From Stenotrophomonas maltophilia (GTDB lineage Bacteria; Pseudomonadota; Gammaproteobacteria; Xanthomonadales; Xanthomonadaceae), in NCBI RefSeq assembly GCF_002138415.1, contig NZ_CP015612.1, forward strand, positions 846,001 to 910,000: DNA of 64,000 bases. Reading direction: 5' to 3'. Numbering within the stretch: the first letter of the stretch is position 1; every line of letters starts with the position of its first letter. The notes under the pieces were generated by a model. The model was not told the origin of the DNA, made no database searches, and saw nothing but the letters and a program-made list of their open reading frames with translations. Shown here piece after piece: positions 28,884 through 40,458 of the stretch. The position numbers were made by a program, and so were the translations under genes.

Positions 28884-31007
28884 TCAGAAATCCTGCTGCA
28901 GGCTCAGGTAAGCGCCACGGCGCGGTCCCCACTGCGGGGCGAACACGCCGACGCCACCGCCATCGCGCAGCTGGTAGCTGCGGTCCAAAGCGTTGATCAC
29001 CGCCAGCTGCACATGCAGTGGATGGCCGCTGTCGGCGTTGAAGTCGTGCCCAGCGCTGAGGTTCACCTGCAGGTACGACGGCAGCTCGCCACCATTGGGC
29101 ACGCCCTCGATGTCCGAACGCAGGCCGCTGCCGAACACGTAGTTGGCCCCGATCCGGTTGTGCCCGGCGAACGCGTAGCTGAGGCCACCTGACGAGGTCA
29201 GCTTCTGGTCGTGGTCGAGGTGGATCCAGTGGTCGGCCACATAGGCCAGCGCATCCGGATCGAGGTTGTACTGGCTGGTGATGACCTGGGTGCCGATCGC
29301 CTTGTTGTAGGCCGCGTTGAAGTAGGCGCTGAACGGACCGTTGCTGTAGTCGGCACTGAACTCCAGGCCACGGATATGGCCACGGCGATAGTTGAAGGTC
29401 GAGTAGATGTAGGCGGCGCCGAACTGGCCTTCATCCTGCAGCCGCGCAACACGGCGGTCGTACGCGTCCAGGCCCAGGGTCAGGTGCTCGCCCAGTTGCT
29501 GCGAGACGCCGATGTCGTAGTAGTCGCTGCGCTCGGCCAGCGGCGTGTTGTTGCCGCCGCTGGGCTGCTGGTTGGTGGTGCCGTCGTATAGCGCGATGTC
29601 GCTGCTGGCGATCAGGTCGCTGGCCGGTGGCGTGAAGTAGCGTGAGTAACCGGCGTGCACGGTGGTGCTGTCGCTGGCATTCCAGACCACGCCCAGGCGC
29701 GGGCTGAGTTGGCCCTCGGTGCGGCCGAAGGCCTTGTAGCGGTCACCACGCAGGCCATAGTTCACGGTCCAGTCGTCGCCGATCTTCCATTCATCCTGCA
29801 CGTACAACGCCAGCGTGCTGGCATGGAAGGCGCTGCGGTCTGGAATCAGCAGCGGCGTGGTGCTGGACTGCTGGCCGGTGTCATCGACCGGGAATACCCA
29901 GCTGCTGTTGCTGGCCCGCGCGTTCTCGTAGTTGCCGTACAGGCCGTAGCGCAATGCGTGGTCGTTGCCCAGAGGGGTGGAGAAGTCGGCCTGCAGGGTG
30001 TTGGCGCGGTTGCTGCGCTGCACCTGCGAGGCGACGCCACTGAACAGCAGATCGCCGATGACATCCGGCTTGAACGCTGCATCGCTGTAGCGCTGCCCGG
30101 CAGACAGCTGGTAGGCGGTGCTGCCCAGCGTGCCCTGCAGTACCAGCATGCCGAAGCGGGTAGTCTCGCGCTGGGTTTCATCCAGCTGGCTGGAGTCGAA
30201 GGTGGTGGTGTCCAGGTAACCGAACTGCGGCGTCTGCCCCGGATTGACCGGGACCTGGAAGCGGTTGTTGGCGAAGCCGGCGAACACACTCAGGCGGGTG
30301 TTCTCGTTGACCAGATAGGTCAGGTCGGCGAAGGCCTTGCCCTGGTGGGTATCGTCGTGCAGCGGCTTGCGCGAGCTGGTGGGGTTCTCCAGGCCGACCT
30401 CGTTCTGGTCGTAATTGCCGGTCAGGAACCAGCTCCAGCGTCCCTGCGAGCCCCACCAGGAGGCATTCGGATTGACCTTGCCGAACGAGCCGGTGGTGAT
30501 GCCGACGCTGCCGCCATTGCCGAGCTCGGCGCCACTGCGGGTGGTGATGTCGACCACCGCGGCGGTGCGCTCGCCAAACTGCGCTGGCAACGCGCCGTCC
30601 ATCAGGCGGATGCTCTTGATCGTGCGCGCATCCAGGGTCTGGCCGAAGCCGGAGATCGATTCGGGCAGCAGTACGCCGTTGATGCGGTACTGCAGGTTGG
30701 CGTGGTCGCCGCGTACGTGCACGCCGCCATAGGAATCCTGGACCACGCCGGGCGCCTGCAGCAGCACCTGGCTGAGCGGCGCGGAGGCACCCAGCGGCTG
30801 TTTCTGGATGTCTTCGGCGGTGATCTGGTACTGGCTGCTGCCGATGTCCGGCGACAGCGCATTGCGGGCCTGGTCGAGCTGGGCGCTGACGGTGACCGTG
30901 TCCAGGTCCTTCACGGGAGCGGCGGCATCGGCGGCCACAGCGAGGGAAGGCAGACTGGCCAGGGCCAGGGCGAAGGTGATGCCGGTAGCGAGCAGGGAGG
31001 GCTTCAT
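28884..31007 (-). CDS. TonB-dependent outer-membrane receptor
   Basis: Energy-coupled outer-membrane transporter; substrate unknown. From the ATG at 31007 the 707-residue product has a signal peptide (about 1-26, ending SLAVAA), a TonB-box-like DLDTVTVSAQ, a plug domain with GVHVRGDHANLQYRINGVLLP and a long beta-barrel ending in Phe, the usual barrel terminus. The upstream in-frame extension crosses the promoter region and is rejected. Divergent from the DAHP synthase gene; no siderophore or B12 gene is nearby to suggest the ligand. Confidence 0.9.
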   Translation of the reverse strand: MKPSLLATGITFALALASLPSLAVAADAAAPVKDLDTVTVSAQLDQARNALSPDIGSSQYQITAEDIQKQPLGASAPLSQVLLQAPGVVQDSYGGVHVRGDHANLQYRINGVLLPESISGFGQTLDARTIKSIRLMDGALPAQFGERTAAVVDITTRSGAELGNGGSVGITTGSFGKVNPNASWWGSQGRWSWFLTGNYDQNEVGLENPTSSRKPLHDDTHQGKAFADLTYLVNENTRLSVFAGFANNRFQVPVNPGQTPQFGYLDTTTFDSSQLDETQRETTRFGMLVLQGTLGSTAYQLSAGQRYSDAAFKPDVIGDLLFSGVASQVQRSNRANTLQADFSTPLGNDHALRYGLYGNYENARASNSSWVFPVDDTGQQSSTTPLLIPDRSAFHASTLALYVQDEWKIGDDWTVNYGLRGDRYKAFGRTEGQLSPRLGVVWNASDSTTVHAGYSRYFTPPASDLIASSDIALYDGTTNQQPSGGNNTPLAERSDYYDIGVSQQLGEHLTLGLDAYDRRVARLQDEGQFGAAYIYSTFNYRRGHIRGLEFSADYSNGPFSAYFNAAYNKAIGTQVITSQYNLDPDALAYVADHWIHLDHDQKLTSSGGLSYAFAGHNRIGANYVFGSGLRSDIEGVPNGGELPSYLQVNLSAGHDFNADSGHPLHVQLAVINALDRSYQLRDGGGVGVFAPQWGPRRGAYLSLQQDF

Positions 31008-31042
31008 GGCGGATAGGCTGTGGAAGGGGCCGGTGGGGTGAT

Positions 31043-31057
31043 TGTTACTTCGTAACA
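31043..31057 (-). promoter_or_regulatory. Small palindrome upstream of the TonB receptor
   Basis: TGTTAC, TTC, GTAACA lies 36-50 bp before the receptor ATG. Its left part reads TAACAAT on the minus strand, a possible -10. It could be an operator; no regulator gene is adjacent. Confidence 0.3.
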
Positions 31058-31222
31058 GTGCGTGGCGAATCATGCGCCTGTGCGGACGACCGTGGGCATG
31101 CGGTTTCTGGCCGATCGCGATGCCCTTTCCCCGGCGTTCAGTCATGTGCAGGCCGCGCCCAGCCCTTTGCGACAGCGGTCGGCTCTGCGACCATGATCGT
31201 CCCCCACCCCCGGAAGCCTGCA

Positions 31223-32614
31223 ATGAGCCTGTCCGCCGTTTCGCCTGTCCCCGATCCTGCCGCGACCGCCGCTGGCGCTGCTTGGTCGCCGGAGAGCTGG
31301 CGTGGCAAGACCGCGCTGCAGATGCCGACCTACCCGGACCCGGTGGCGCTGGACGCCGCCCTGCACGAACTGAAGCGGCTGCCGCCGCTGGTCACCTCGT
31401 GGGAGATCCTGGCGCTGAAGCAGCAGCTGGCCGAGGCCCAGGAAGGCAAGCGCTTCCTGCTGCAGGGCGGCGACTGCGCCGAGAATTTCAGCGACTGCGA
31501 ATCGGGCACCATCTCCAACCGGCTGAAGGTGCTGCTGCAGATGAGCCTGGTGCTGGTGCACGGCCTGCGCCAGCCGGTGATCCGTGTTGGGCGCTTTGCC
31601 GGCCAGTACGCCAAGCCACGTTCGGCCGATACCGAGACCCGCGACGGCGTGACGCTGCCCAGCTACCGTGGTGACGTGATCAATGCCCCGGCGTTCACTG
31701 AAGCCGCGCGTTTGCCGGATCCGAAGCGGATGCTGCAGGCACACGCGCACTCGGCGATGACCATGAACTTCGTGCGTGCGCTGATCGACGGCGGCTTCGC
31801 CGACCTGCACCACCCCGAGTACTGGAACCTGGAGTGGGTGCGGCATTCGCCGTTGGCTGCCGAGTACCAGAAGATGGTGGCCTCGATCGGTGATGCGGTG
31901 CACTTCATGGAAACCCTGGCCGGGGCCCGCGTGCACAACCTCAACCGCATCGATTTCTACACCTCGCACGAAGCGCTGCTGCTGCCGTATGAGCAGGCGC
32001 TGACCCGGCAGGTGCCGCGCCAGCAGGGCTGGTTGAACCTGAGCACGCATTACCCGTGGATCGGCATGCGCACGGCCGCGCTCGATGGCGCGCACGTGGA
32101 ATACCTGCGTGGCGTACGCAATCCGATTGCGATCAAGGTCGGCCCATCGGTGACGCCGGACCAGCTGCTGCGCCTGATCGATGTGCTCAACCCGCACGAC
32201 GAACCAGGTCGACTGAGCTTCATCCATCGCATGGGTGCAGCGCAGATTGCCGAGAAGCTGCCGCCACTGCTGGATGCCGTCAAGCGTGATGGCCGCCGCG
32301 TGCTGTGGGTGTGCGATGCGATGCACGGCAACACCGAAAGCACCGCCAATGGCTTCAAGACACGGCGCTTTGACAATGTGCGTGGCGAAGTGGAGATGTC
32401 ATTCGATCTGCATGCGGCCGCAGGCACGCGCCTGGGTGGCGTGCACCTGGAACTGACCGGTGAGGATGTGACCGAATGCACCGGTGGCGCGCGCGAACTG
32501 ACCGAGCGTGACCTGGAGCGCGCGTATCGTTCGACGGTGGACCCGCGGTTGAACTACGAGCAGTCGCTGGAGATTGCGATGGCGATCGTGCGCAAGCAGG
32601 AGCAAGTGCGGTAA
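31223..32614 (+). CDS. 3-deoxy-7-phosphoheptulonate synthase, class II
   Basis: First committed step of the shikimate pathway: phosphoenolpyruvate plus erythrose 4-phosphate to DAHP. The sequence is the class II (plant/mycobacterial) form: RFLLQGGDCAENF, RVGRFAGQYAKPRS, NLSTHYPWIGMRT and WVCDAMHGNT. The ATG at 31223 gives 463 residues; an in-frame ATG at 31193 would add 10. It stands alone, without other aro genes. A composite inverted-repeat element begins 9 bp after the stop. Confidence 0.95.
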   Translation: MSLSAVSPVPDPAATAAGAAWSPESWRGKTALQMPTYPDPVALDAALHELKRLPPLVTSWEILALKQQLAEAQEGKRFLLQGGDCAENFSDCESGTISNRLKVLLQMSLVLVHGLRQPVIRVGRFAGQYAKPRSADTETRDGVTLPSYRGDVINAPAFTEAARLPDPKRMLQAHAHSAMTMNFVRALIDGGFADLHHPEYWNLEWVRHSPLAAEYQKMVASIGDAVHFMETLAGARVHNLNRIDFYTSHEALLLPYEQALTRQVPRQQGWLNLSTHYPWIGMRTAALDGAHVEYLRGVRNPIAIKVGPSVTPDQLLRLIDVLNPHDEPGRLSFIHRMGAAQIAEKLPPLLDAVKRDGRRVLWVCDAMHGNTESTANGFKTRRFDNVRGEVEMSFDLHAAAGTRLGGVHLELTGEDVTECTGGARELTERDLERAYRSTVDPRLNYEQSLEIAMAIVRKQEQVR

Positions 32615-32840
32615 GGGGTTTTCGGCAGGGCTTGCAGCCCTGCACCTGCTGCAGTCAACGGCAACAACAACGGCAACAGCAACAGCAACAGCAACAGCGG
32701 GCATTCCGTGGGTTGGCGGGGTGGTGTCGGAGTGCGGGGACGCCGCAAGTACGTCCCTGTAGGCTTGGCAGCCGCATCCATGCGGCTGACACCCCGCACT
32801 CCGACACCGCCCCACCTCTGACAGATTCCGGCGGCTGTTG

Positions 32841-32888
32841 GTAGGTGTCGACCTTGGTCGACACGGTAGATCCACGCTATGCGTGGAA
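32841..32888 (+). repeat. Two SMAG REPs in tandem
   Basis: GTAG + GTGTCGACC/GGTCGACAC (32841-32864) followed by GTAG + ATCCACGC/GCGTGGA (32866-32888). They belong to two different SMAG stem types and sit in the centre of composite element 1. Confidence 0.8.
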
Positions 32889-32930
32889 GAATTTCCAATG
32901 GAATCGAATGTTTCGATATCTGTAAGATTT

Positions 32931-32954
32931 GAGCCGAGCATGGCTCGGCTCTAC
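32931..32954 (-). repeat. SMAG REP, minus orientation
   Basis: GAGCCGAGC/GCTCGGCTC followed by CTAC, i.e. GTAG on the minus strand. Third REP of the central part of composite element 1. Confidence 0.8.
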
Positions 32955-33259
32955 AAAAAATGCCGACAGATCGCAGAAAACTGTCGAAGGCGGGGTGGGT
33001 CCGGTTGCGGGGGCGTGAGCCGCATGGATGCGGCGACCGAGCTTACATGGACGTACTTGCAGCGTCCCCCGCAACCGGACCCACCCCGCCATCCCACAGG
33101 AACCCCGCTTCTGCTTCGGCTGTTGCTGTTGCTCCAGCTTGCAGCAGGTGCAGGGCTGCAAGCCCTGCCGATCAACACCCTGCTTACGAACGACTGACGT
33201 GACGCTCATGCCCCATGCGCGAGGCTGTCTGCTTGGCTGTTCGAGTGGAGGTGGCAACG

Positions 33260-34402
33260 GTGCACTGGCAAAGCGCACAGGCATATGCATGGCCGTTGGG
33301 TCTGGCAGCGTTGGTGGGCGGCATCGGCGCGTGGCTGATCCTGTGGATCTATCACCGGCTGAAAGGGCGTGATCGCCGGCGTGCGCGCATCGGGCGCGTG
33401 CTCGGGCTGCCGATGGCCACCGCGTGGCCGCTGCTGCTCTTGATTCCCGCCTTGCAGGCGACGCCATTGCAGGATCCGTTGCTGGGCCATCTGCAGCACG
33501 GACTACACATTGCATTGATGGCCTGCTTTGTCTGGCTGCTGGTACGCGCGGTGGCGGCGGGCGAGCGCGCGATCCTGCGCAGCCATCCCATCGATGTCTC
33601 CGACAACCTGGAAGCGCGCCGCATCCAGACCCAAACGCGGGTGCTCAGCCGCGTGCTGATGGGCGGCATCATCGTGCTCGGCGCGTCGCTGGTACTGCTG
33701 ACGTTCCCGATGGTGCAGAAGATCGGCACCGCGCTGCTGGCATCGGCAGGCCTGATCGGCCTGGTGGCCGGTATCGCCGCCAAGCCGGTGTTCGGCAACC
33801 TGATCGCCGGCCTGCAGATCGCGGTGACGCAGCCCATCCGGCTGGATGACGTGGTGATCGTCGAGGGCGAGTGGGGCCGCATCGAGGAGATCGGCAGCAG
33901 CTACGTGGTGGTGCGTATCTGGGATGAGCGGCGGATGGTGGTGCCGCTGACCTGGTTCATCGAGAACCCGTTCCAGAACTGGACGCGGCGCAGCGCCGAC
34001 CTGCTCGGCACCGCGTTCCTGTGGTTGGACTACCGTGCGCCGATTGCGGCGATCCGTGCCGAGCTCGAACGCATCTGCCGGGGCGAAGCGCTGTGGGATG
34101 GCCGGGTCTGCGTGACCCAGGTGACCGAGACCAGCGAGCGTGCCATCCAGGTGCGCCTGCTGGTCAGCGCGCGCAGCTCCGGTGATGCCTTCGACCTGCG
34201 TTGCCTGGTGCGCGAGCGCATGCTTGATTTCCTCGCGCGCGAGCATCCGCAGTCGCTGCCGCAGGTGCGTGCGCGGCTGCAACACGATGACGAGCTGGAT
34301 ATGCCGCGCGGTCCACGTGCACGTACCGCGGATGTGCGTTCACCAGGTGCGGAGGATGGTGAGGCAGCGATCGTGCCGGAGGAGCCCGACCAGCCGCTGT
34401 AG
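33260..34402 (+). CDS. MscS-family mechanosensitive channel
   Basis: Predicted inner-membrane channel that opens under hypo-osmotic tension. The 380-residue form starts at GTG 33260, which has GGAGGTGG (33247-33254) in ideal position; an ATG at 33215 would add 15 residues but has no such site. Four N-terminal hydrophobic segments precede the pore-lining and beta regions: GLVAGIAAKPVFGNLIAGLQ, then DDVVIVEGEWGRIEEI and WFIENPFQNWTR, as in large MscS/YbdG-like proteins. The C-terminus after about residue 345 is polar and variable. A SMAG pair follows. Confidence 0.9.
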   Translation: MHWQSAQAYAWPLGLAALVGGIGAWLILWIYHRLKGRDRRRARIGRVLGLPMATAWPLLLLIPALQATPLQDPLLGHLQHGLHIALMACFVWLLVRAVAAGERAILRSHPIDVSDNLEARRIQTQTRVLSRVLMGGIIVLGASLVLLTFPMVQKIGTALLASAGLIGLVAGIAAKPVFGNLIAGLQIAVTQPIRLDDVVIVEGEWGRIEEIGSSYVVVRIWDERRMVVPLTWFIENPFQNWTRRSADLLGTAFLWLDYRAPIAAIRAELERICRGEALWDGRVCVTQVTETSERAIQVRLLVSARSSGDAFDLRCLVRERMLDFLAREHPQSLPQVRARLQHDDELDMPRGPRARTADVRSPGAEDGEAAIVPEEPDQPL

Positions 34403-34464
34403 AGCCGAGCCATGCTCGGCTGCTTTCGATTCTCCGGTGAAGCCGAGCGTGGGCTCGGCTCTAC
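34399..34464. repeat. Inverted pair of SMAG REPs
   Basis: GTAG + AGCCGAGC/GCTCGGCT (34399-34422, plus) and AGCCGAGC/GCTCGGCT + CTAC (34441-34464, minus). The two face each other between the convergent MscS and amidase genes and overlap the MscS stop codon by four bases. Confidence 0.85.
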
Positions 34465-34474
34465 AGAAACACGA

Positions 34475-36097
34475 TCACGGCTCGCCGGCGTCGATCAGCG
34501 CATCGGTATCGAAGTGCGGCGGCTTGCGTGCGCGCGTGCGCTGTTCGTAGGCATAGGCCATTTCGATCAGCTTCGGTTCGCTCCAGGCGGTGCCCATGAA
34601 CAGCAGGCCGACCGGCAGGCCATCGATCTGGCCCATCGGGACGGTGAGGCTGGGATAACCGGCCACGGCGGCGGCGCTGTAGCTCTCGCCGGGGAAGTCG
34701 TCGCCTTCGCTGCGGATCGGCCATGCCACGCCGGTGGTGGGCGCGACCAGCGCATCAAGCTGGTGGGCGGCGAGGGCGGCGTCGATGCCTTCCGGGCCGG
34801 CCAGGCGGCGCGCATCGCTGCGCGCGCGGATATAGGCGGGGTCGGCCAGGCCGGCAGTGGCATCGGCCTCCACCAGCAGCTCCTGGCCGAACAGGCCCAG
34901 TTCCTGCTTGCTGTGCGCCTGGTTGAAGGCAATCAGCTCGGCCAGGCTGCGCAGTGGTGCGCGGTGGGTGCTGAAGTAGCGCTCCAGCCCGGCCTTGAAT
35001 TCGTACAGCAGCAGCGTGCGCTCGGCCTCGGCCCAGGCGCCCTGGTTGGGCAGCTCCACCGGCACCACCACGGCGCCGGCGCGGCGCAGCTCGGTCGCCG
35101 CCTGTTCGATCAGTGGCGGCATGCCACGGTACTTCAGCAGGGGCGTCTGCAGCAGGCCGATGCGCTTGCCGCGCAGGCCCTGCGGGTCCAGTCGCGCGGT
35201 GTAGTCGTAGACCGCACGGCCGGGCATGGTCGCGGTGGCCGGGTCGGCATCATCACGGCCGGCGATCGCGGTCAGAACGGCGGCGGCGTCGGCGACGCTG
35301 CGTGCCATCGGCCCGGCGGTGTCCTGGCTGAAGGAGATGGGGATGATGCCGTCGCGGCTGACCAGGCCGACCGTCGGCTTCAGACCGACCACACCGTTGA
35401 TCGCCGCCGGGCAGACGATGCTGCCGTCGGTCTCGGTACCGATCGCCACGCTGGCCAGGTTGGCGGCCACAGCCACCGCGCTGCCGCTGCTGGAGCCACA
35501 GGGCGAATGGCTCAGCCGATAGGGATTGCGGGTCTGGCCGCCACGCGCGCTCCAGCCGGAGATTGAATCATTGCCGCGGAAGTTGGCCCATTCGCTGAGG
35601 TTGGTCTTGCCCAGCACCACTGCACCGGCTTCGCGCAGCCGGCGCACCAGGTAGGCATCATCCGGGCGGAAGCCCTGCAGGGCCAGTGAACCGGCACTGG
35701 TGGCCATCGGCGCGGCGTTGATGTTGTCCTTCAGCAGCAGCGGGATGCCATGCAGCGGGCCGCGCAGGCGGCCGTCACGGCGCTCGCGGTCGCGCGCGGC
35801 GGCGTCCTTCAGGGCATCGGGGTTGAGCTCGATCACCGCGCGCAGGCGCGGCCCGGTGCGGTCCAGCGCGGCAATGCGCTGCAGGTAGGCCTGGGTCAGG
35901 GTGGTGCTGTCCAGTTCACCGGCGGTCATCCGCGCCTGCAGGTCGGTGACATCGGTTTCGGCGTACGGGAACGGCACGTTGCGGCTCGCAGGTTCGGCCG
36001 CATGCGCGCTGGGCGTGGCCGGGCTGCAGCCAGCCGAAAGCAGCGCAGGCAGCGCGGCGAGCAGGCAGATCAGCAGAGGCGGCAAGGACGGGCGCAT
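34475..36097 (-). CDS. Exported amidase, amidase-signature family
   Basis: Hydrolyses an unknown amide. The 540-residue product (ATG at 36097) has the Ser-cisSer-Lys triad: Lys123 in LLLKDNINA, Ser203 in GSSSGSA and Ser226 in [12 protein letters not shown]. The N-terminus is a signal peptide ending LLSAGC, a near-lipobox (Cys24) though the -3 residue is Ser instead of the usual Leu; it may be a lipoprotein. Stand-alone gene. Confidence 0.9.
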   Translation of the reverse strand: MRPSLPPLLICLLAALPALLSAGCSPATPSAHAAEPASRNVPFPYAETDVTDLQARMTAGELDSTTLTQAYLQRIAALDRTGPRLRAVIELNPDALKDAAARDRERRDGRLRGPLHGIPLLLKDNINAAPMATSAGSLALQGFRPDDAYLVRRLREAGAVVLGKTNLSEWANFRGNDSISGWSARGGQTRNPYRLSHSPCGSSSGSAVAVAANLASVAIGTETDGSIVCPAAINGVVGLKPTVGLVSRDGIIPISFSQDTAGPMARSVADAAAVLTAIAGRDDADPATATMPGRAVYDYTARLDPQGLRGKRIGLLQTPLLKYRGMPPLIEQAATELRRAGAVVVPVELPNQGAWAEAERTLLLYEFKAGLERYFSTHRAPLRSLAELIAFNQAHSKQELGLFGQELLVEADATAGLADPAYIRARSDARRLAGPEGIDAALAAHQLDALVAPTTGVAWPIRSEGDDFPGESYSAAAVAGYPSLTVPMGQIDGLPVGLLFMGTAWSEPKLIEMAYAYEQRTRARKPPHFDTDALIDAGEP

Positions 36098-36138
36098 GGG
36101 GCGGCTTGGTCGGCTCCAATCCCCAGTGTAGCCGGTGC

Positions 36139-36606
36139 TCAGCGGTGGCGCTTGCGCAGGTCGCGGGCGAGCACGTAGACCACGATCAGGTTGATCGCCA
36201 GGATCGTCCACGACGGCCAGCCGGGGTGGCGGATGATCGCGAAGATGTCGAAAGGCAGGTAAAGCGAGGCGGTCAGGCAACCCAGCCAGGAGGCCCAGGC
36301 CTTGGCCCGCCACAGGCCCCAGGCTTCGACCAGGTGCAGCAGGCCGTAGCCGATCATCCCCGCCGCGGCCAGGTGGACCGCGTCGGGGCTGATCATGTGC
36401 AGCAGCGAGGGCAGGGTGCCATGGTCCGGATCCAGGCTGAAACGCCGGATCAGGGCCATGATGCCGTGCCGCAGCGGCTGCGGTCCGAGCACTTCCAGCC
36501 CGGTGGCAGCCAACAGCGCCAGCATCGCCTTGCTCGCTTCGAGCAGGGCGATGACATGGAGACCCGGATGCCGGTGTGGATCCGGGTTGTAGCCGCTCTG
36601 GTTCAC
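36139..36606 (-). CDS. DUF2127 membrane protein
   Basis: A 155-residue integral membrane protein with three to four hydrophobic segments and conserved features of DUF2127 (HVIALLEASKAMLALLAA, then GYGLLHLVEAWGLWRAKAWA). Function unknown. It lies between the amidase and typA on the same strand, 41 bp from the amidase start and 11 bp after the typA stop, so it may be co-transcribed with typA. Confidence 0.8.
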   Translation of the reverse strand: MNQSGYNPDPHRHPGLHVIALLEASKAMLALLAATGLEVLGPQPLRHGIMALIRRFSLDPDHGTLPSLLHMISPDAVHLAAAGMIGYGLLHLVEAWGLWRAKAWASWLGCLTASLYLPFDIFAIIRHPGWPSWTILAINLIVVYVLARDLRKRHR

Positions 36607-36617
36607 GGAGGGCTGGC

Positions 36618-38465
36618 TCAGCCGCCGCGCGAAGCCTTCTTGCGGTCGCTTTCGGTCAGGAACTTCTTGCGCAGACGGATCTCCTTCGGGGTGATCTCGA
36701 CCAGCTCGTCGTCTTCGATGAAGTCCAGGGCCTGCTCCAGCGAGTACTTGATCGCCGGGGTCAGCTGGATCGCATCGTCCTTGCCCGAAGCGCGCATGTT
36801 GGTCAGCGGCTTGGTCTTGATCGCGTTGACGGTCAGGTCGTTGTCCTTGGAGTGGATGCCGACCAGCTGACCTTCATACACGTTGTCGCCTTCAGCAGCG
36901 AACAGCTTGCCGCGCTCCTGCAGCGGGCCCAGCGAGTAGGCCGGCGTGGTGCCCGGCGCATTGGCGATCATCACGCCGTTGATGCGCTTGGCGATCGCGC
37001 CCTGTTCCTTCGGACCGTAGTGGTCGAACACATGGAACAGCAGGCCCGAACCCTGGGTCAGCGTCTTGAACTCGTTCTGGAAGCCGATCAGGCCACGGGC
37101 CGGGATCGAGTATTCCAGGCGCACGCGGCCCTTGCCGTCCGATTCCATGTTCTTCAGCTGGCCCTTGCGGGTGCCCAGCTTTTCCATCACGCCGCCCTGG
37201 TGGATTTCTTCGATGTCCACCACCAGCTGCTCGATCGGCTCCATCATCTGGCCGTCGATTTCCTTGATGATCACTTCCGGGCGCGACACGGCCAGCTCGT
37301 AGCCTTCGCGACGCATGTTCTCGATCAGCACCGACAGGTGCAGTTCGCCACGGCCGGAGACCAGGAACTTGTCGGCGTCTTCCAGCTGCTCGACCTTCAG
37401 GGCCACGTTGTGGACCTTTTCACGGTCCAGGCGGTCCTTGATCTGGCGGCTGGTCAGGAACTTGCCACCGGACAGGTCCTTGTTGCCGGCGAACGGCGAG
37501 TTGTTGACCTGGAAGGTCATCGAGATGGTCGGCTCGTCGACGGTCAGCGCCGGCAGGGCTTCCGGGAAGTCCGGTGCGCAGATCGTGTCGGAGATGGTCA
37601 GCTCCTGGATGCCGGAGATGGCCACGATGTCACCGGCCTCGGCGGTATCCTGCTCGATGCGCTCCAGGCCCATGAAGCCCAGTACCTGCAGCACCTTGCC
37701 GTTGCGCTTCTTGCCTTCACGGTCGATGACCGCGACCTGCATGTTCTTCTTCAGGGTGCCGCGCTGGATGCGGCCGATGCCGATCACGCCCACGAAGTTG
37801 TTGTAGTCCAGCTGGCTGATGCGCATCTGGAACGGGCCTTCCGGGTCCACTTCCGGACGCGGCGCGTGCTGCATGATCGCTTCGTACAGCGGGGTCATGT
37901 CGCCGTCGCGCACGGTGTCTTCCAGGCCAGCGTAGCCGTTCAGGCCCGAGGCGTAGACGATCGGGAAGTCCAGCTGCTCGTTGGTGGCGCCGAGCTTGTC
38001 GAACAGGTCGAAGACCTGGTCGATCACCCATTCCGGACGGGCGCCCGGGCGGTCGACCTTGTTGACCACGACGATCGGCTTGAAGCCCATCGCGAAGGCC
38101 TTCTGGGTCACGAAGCGGGTCTGCGGCATCGGGCCGTCCATCGCGTCGACCAGGATCAGCACGGTGTCGACCATCGACAGCACGCGCTCGACCTCACCAC
38201 CGAAGTCGGCGTGGCCGGGGGTGTCGACGATGTTGATCCGGTTCTTGATACCGGTCTTCTTGTCTTCCCAGGTGATGGCGGTGTTCTTGGCCAGGATGGT
38301 GATGCCGCGTTCCTTTTCCTGGTCGTTGCTGTCCATCACGCGCTCGGCGAGGACGGTGCGCTCGGACAGGGTGCCGGACTGCTTCAGCAGCTGGTCGACC
38401 AGGGTGGTCTTGCCATGGTCGACGTGGGCGACGATGGCGATGTTGCGAAGATTTTCGATGGACAT
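36618..38465 (-). CDS. typA: Ribosome-associated GTPase TypA/BipA
   Basis: Translational GTPase of the EF-G family acting in 50S assembly and stress or low-temperature growth. The 615-residue product starts [20 protein letters not shown] and has the [20 protein letters not shown] switch and [13 protein letters not shown]. The ATG at 38465 is used; the open frame continues upstream through the promoter. A good -10 (TATAAT) lies 47-52 bp before the start. Confidence 0.97.
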   Translation of the reverse strand: MSIENLRNIAIVAHVDHGKTTLVDQLLKQSGTLSERTVLAERVMDSNDQEKERGITILAKNTAITWEDKKTGIKNRINIVDTPGHADFGGEVERVLSMVDTVLILVDAMDGPMPQTRFVTQKAFAMGFKPIVVVNKVDRPGARPEWVIDQVFDLFDKLGATNEQLDFPIVYASGLNGYAGLEDTVRDGDMTPLYEAIMQHAPRPEVDPEGPFQMRISQLDYNNFVGVIGIGRIQRGTLKKNMQVAVIDREGKKRNGKVLQVLGFMGLERIEQDTAEAGDIVAISGIQELTISDTICAPDFPEALPALTVDEPTISMTFQVNNSPFAGNKDLSGGKFLTSRQIKDRLDREKVHNVALKVEQLEDADKFLVSGRGELHLSVLIENMRREGYELAVSRPEVIIKEIDGQMMEPIEQLVVDIEEIHQGGVMEKLGTRKGQLKNMESDGKGRVRLEYSIPARGLIGFQNEFKTLTQGSGLLFHVFDHYGPKEQGAIAKRINGVMIANAPGTTPAYSLGPLQERGKLFAAEGDNVYEGQLVGIHSKDNDLTVNAIKTKPLTNMRASGKDDAIQLTPAIKYSLEQALDFIEDDELVEITPKEIRLRKKFLTESDRKKASRGG

Positions 38466-38511
38466 ACGAAAGGGGGCCAGTCGGCGCCGGATTTGGAAAA
38501 AGAAGTCCAAC

Positions 38512-38540
38512 ATTATACGTCGAACTTGACGATTCGCGAA
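38512..38540 (-). promoter_or_regulatory. Promoter of typA
   Basis: On the minus strand: TTCGCG (38540-38535), 17 nt, perfect TATAAT (38517-38512). Predicted leader about 40 nt. Confidence 0.65.
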
Positions 38541-38737
38541 AAGGTGGATTTCACACCCGTCATGGGGCCCATTCAGCTGGCTGTCGGCGGCGCCCGCCGA
38601 GGCCGCCTGGCCAGCGTGGCAGGACACCCGTCCGGTGGCTGAAGCCGGGCTCTCCGCCGATGGTCGAAGCCGCCGCCGCCACGAGGCAGGTGTAAACTAG
38701 GTGGCTAGACGCGTTCCCCTCTGCATCAAGGATCTTC

Positions 38738-40335
<1,598 letters not shown>

Positions 40336-40376
40336 TGCAGGCGGTACCGGCCCTGGTCGGTACGTCTTCCATCGAG

Positions 40377-40401
40377 GTAGGTGCCGGCCGTTGGCCGGTA
40401 C
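40377..40401 (+). repeat. SMAG REP after mdh
   Basis: GTAG + GTGCCGGCC/GGCCGGTAC. A decayed relative (GTACCGGCC/GGTCGGTAC) precedes it at about 40344-40363. Confidence 0.75.
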
Positions 40402-40408
40402 GCAGAAG

Positions 40409-40436
40409 ACGGGGAAGCTTCGGCTTCCCCGTTTTT
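40409..40436 (+). terminator. Intrinsic terminator after mdh
   Basis: ACGGGGAAGC, loop TTCG, GCTTCCCCGT, then TTTT G TTT. Strong rho-independent form 73 nt after the mdh stop. Confidence 0.9.
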
Positions 40437-40458
40437 GTTTGGACGGATACGGAACCGC

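Larger units (their letters stand above)
32623..33170. repeat. Composite inverted-repeat element, copy 1
   Basis: A 548-bp non-coding block bounded by a perfect 31-bp inverted repeat (32623-32653, 33140-33170) whose outer part is itself a palindrome (GCAGGGC TTGCA GCCCTGC). Inside each end lie CAACNN-type repeats (32656-32698; complement at 33107-33133), then a long hairpin (left 32715-32816; right 32989-33090), then a centre with three SMAG REPs. The two halves are diverged inverted copies of each other. No frame encodes a credible protein. I cannot name a described family for it. A second copy is at 41081-41659. Confidence 0.85.

Noticed and set aside
29655..31016. 453-codon plus-strand frame opposite the TonB receptor
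   Set aside because: It is antisense to a well-supported beta-barrel protein gene and has no domain of its own.
32632..32844. Small frame with a poly-Gln run after the DAHP synthase gene
   Set aside because: The Gln run is the CAACAG repeat of the composite element read in frame; the rest is hairpin sequence, and the matching frame in copy 2 differs.
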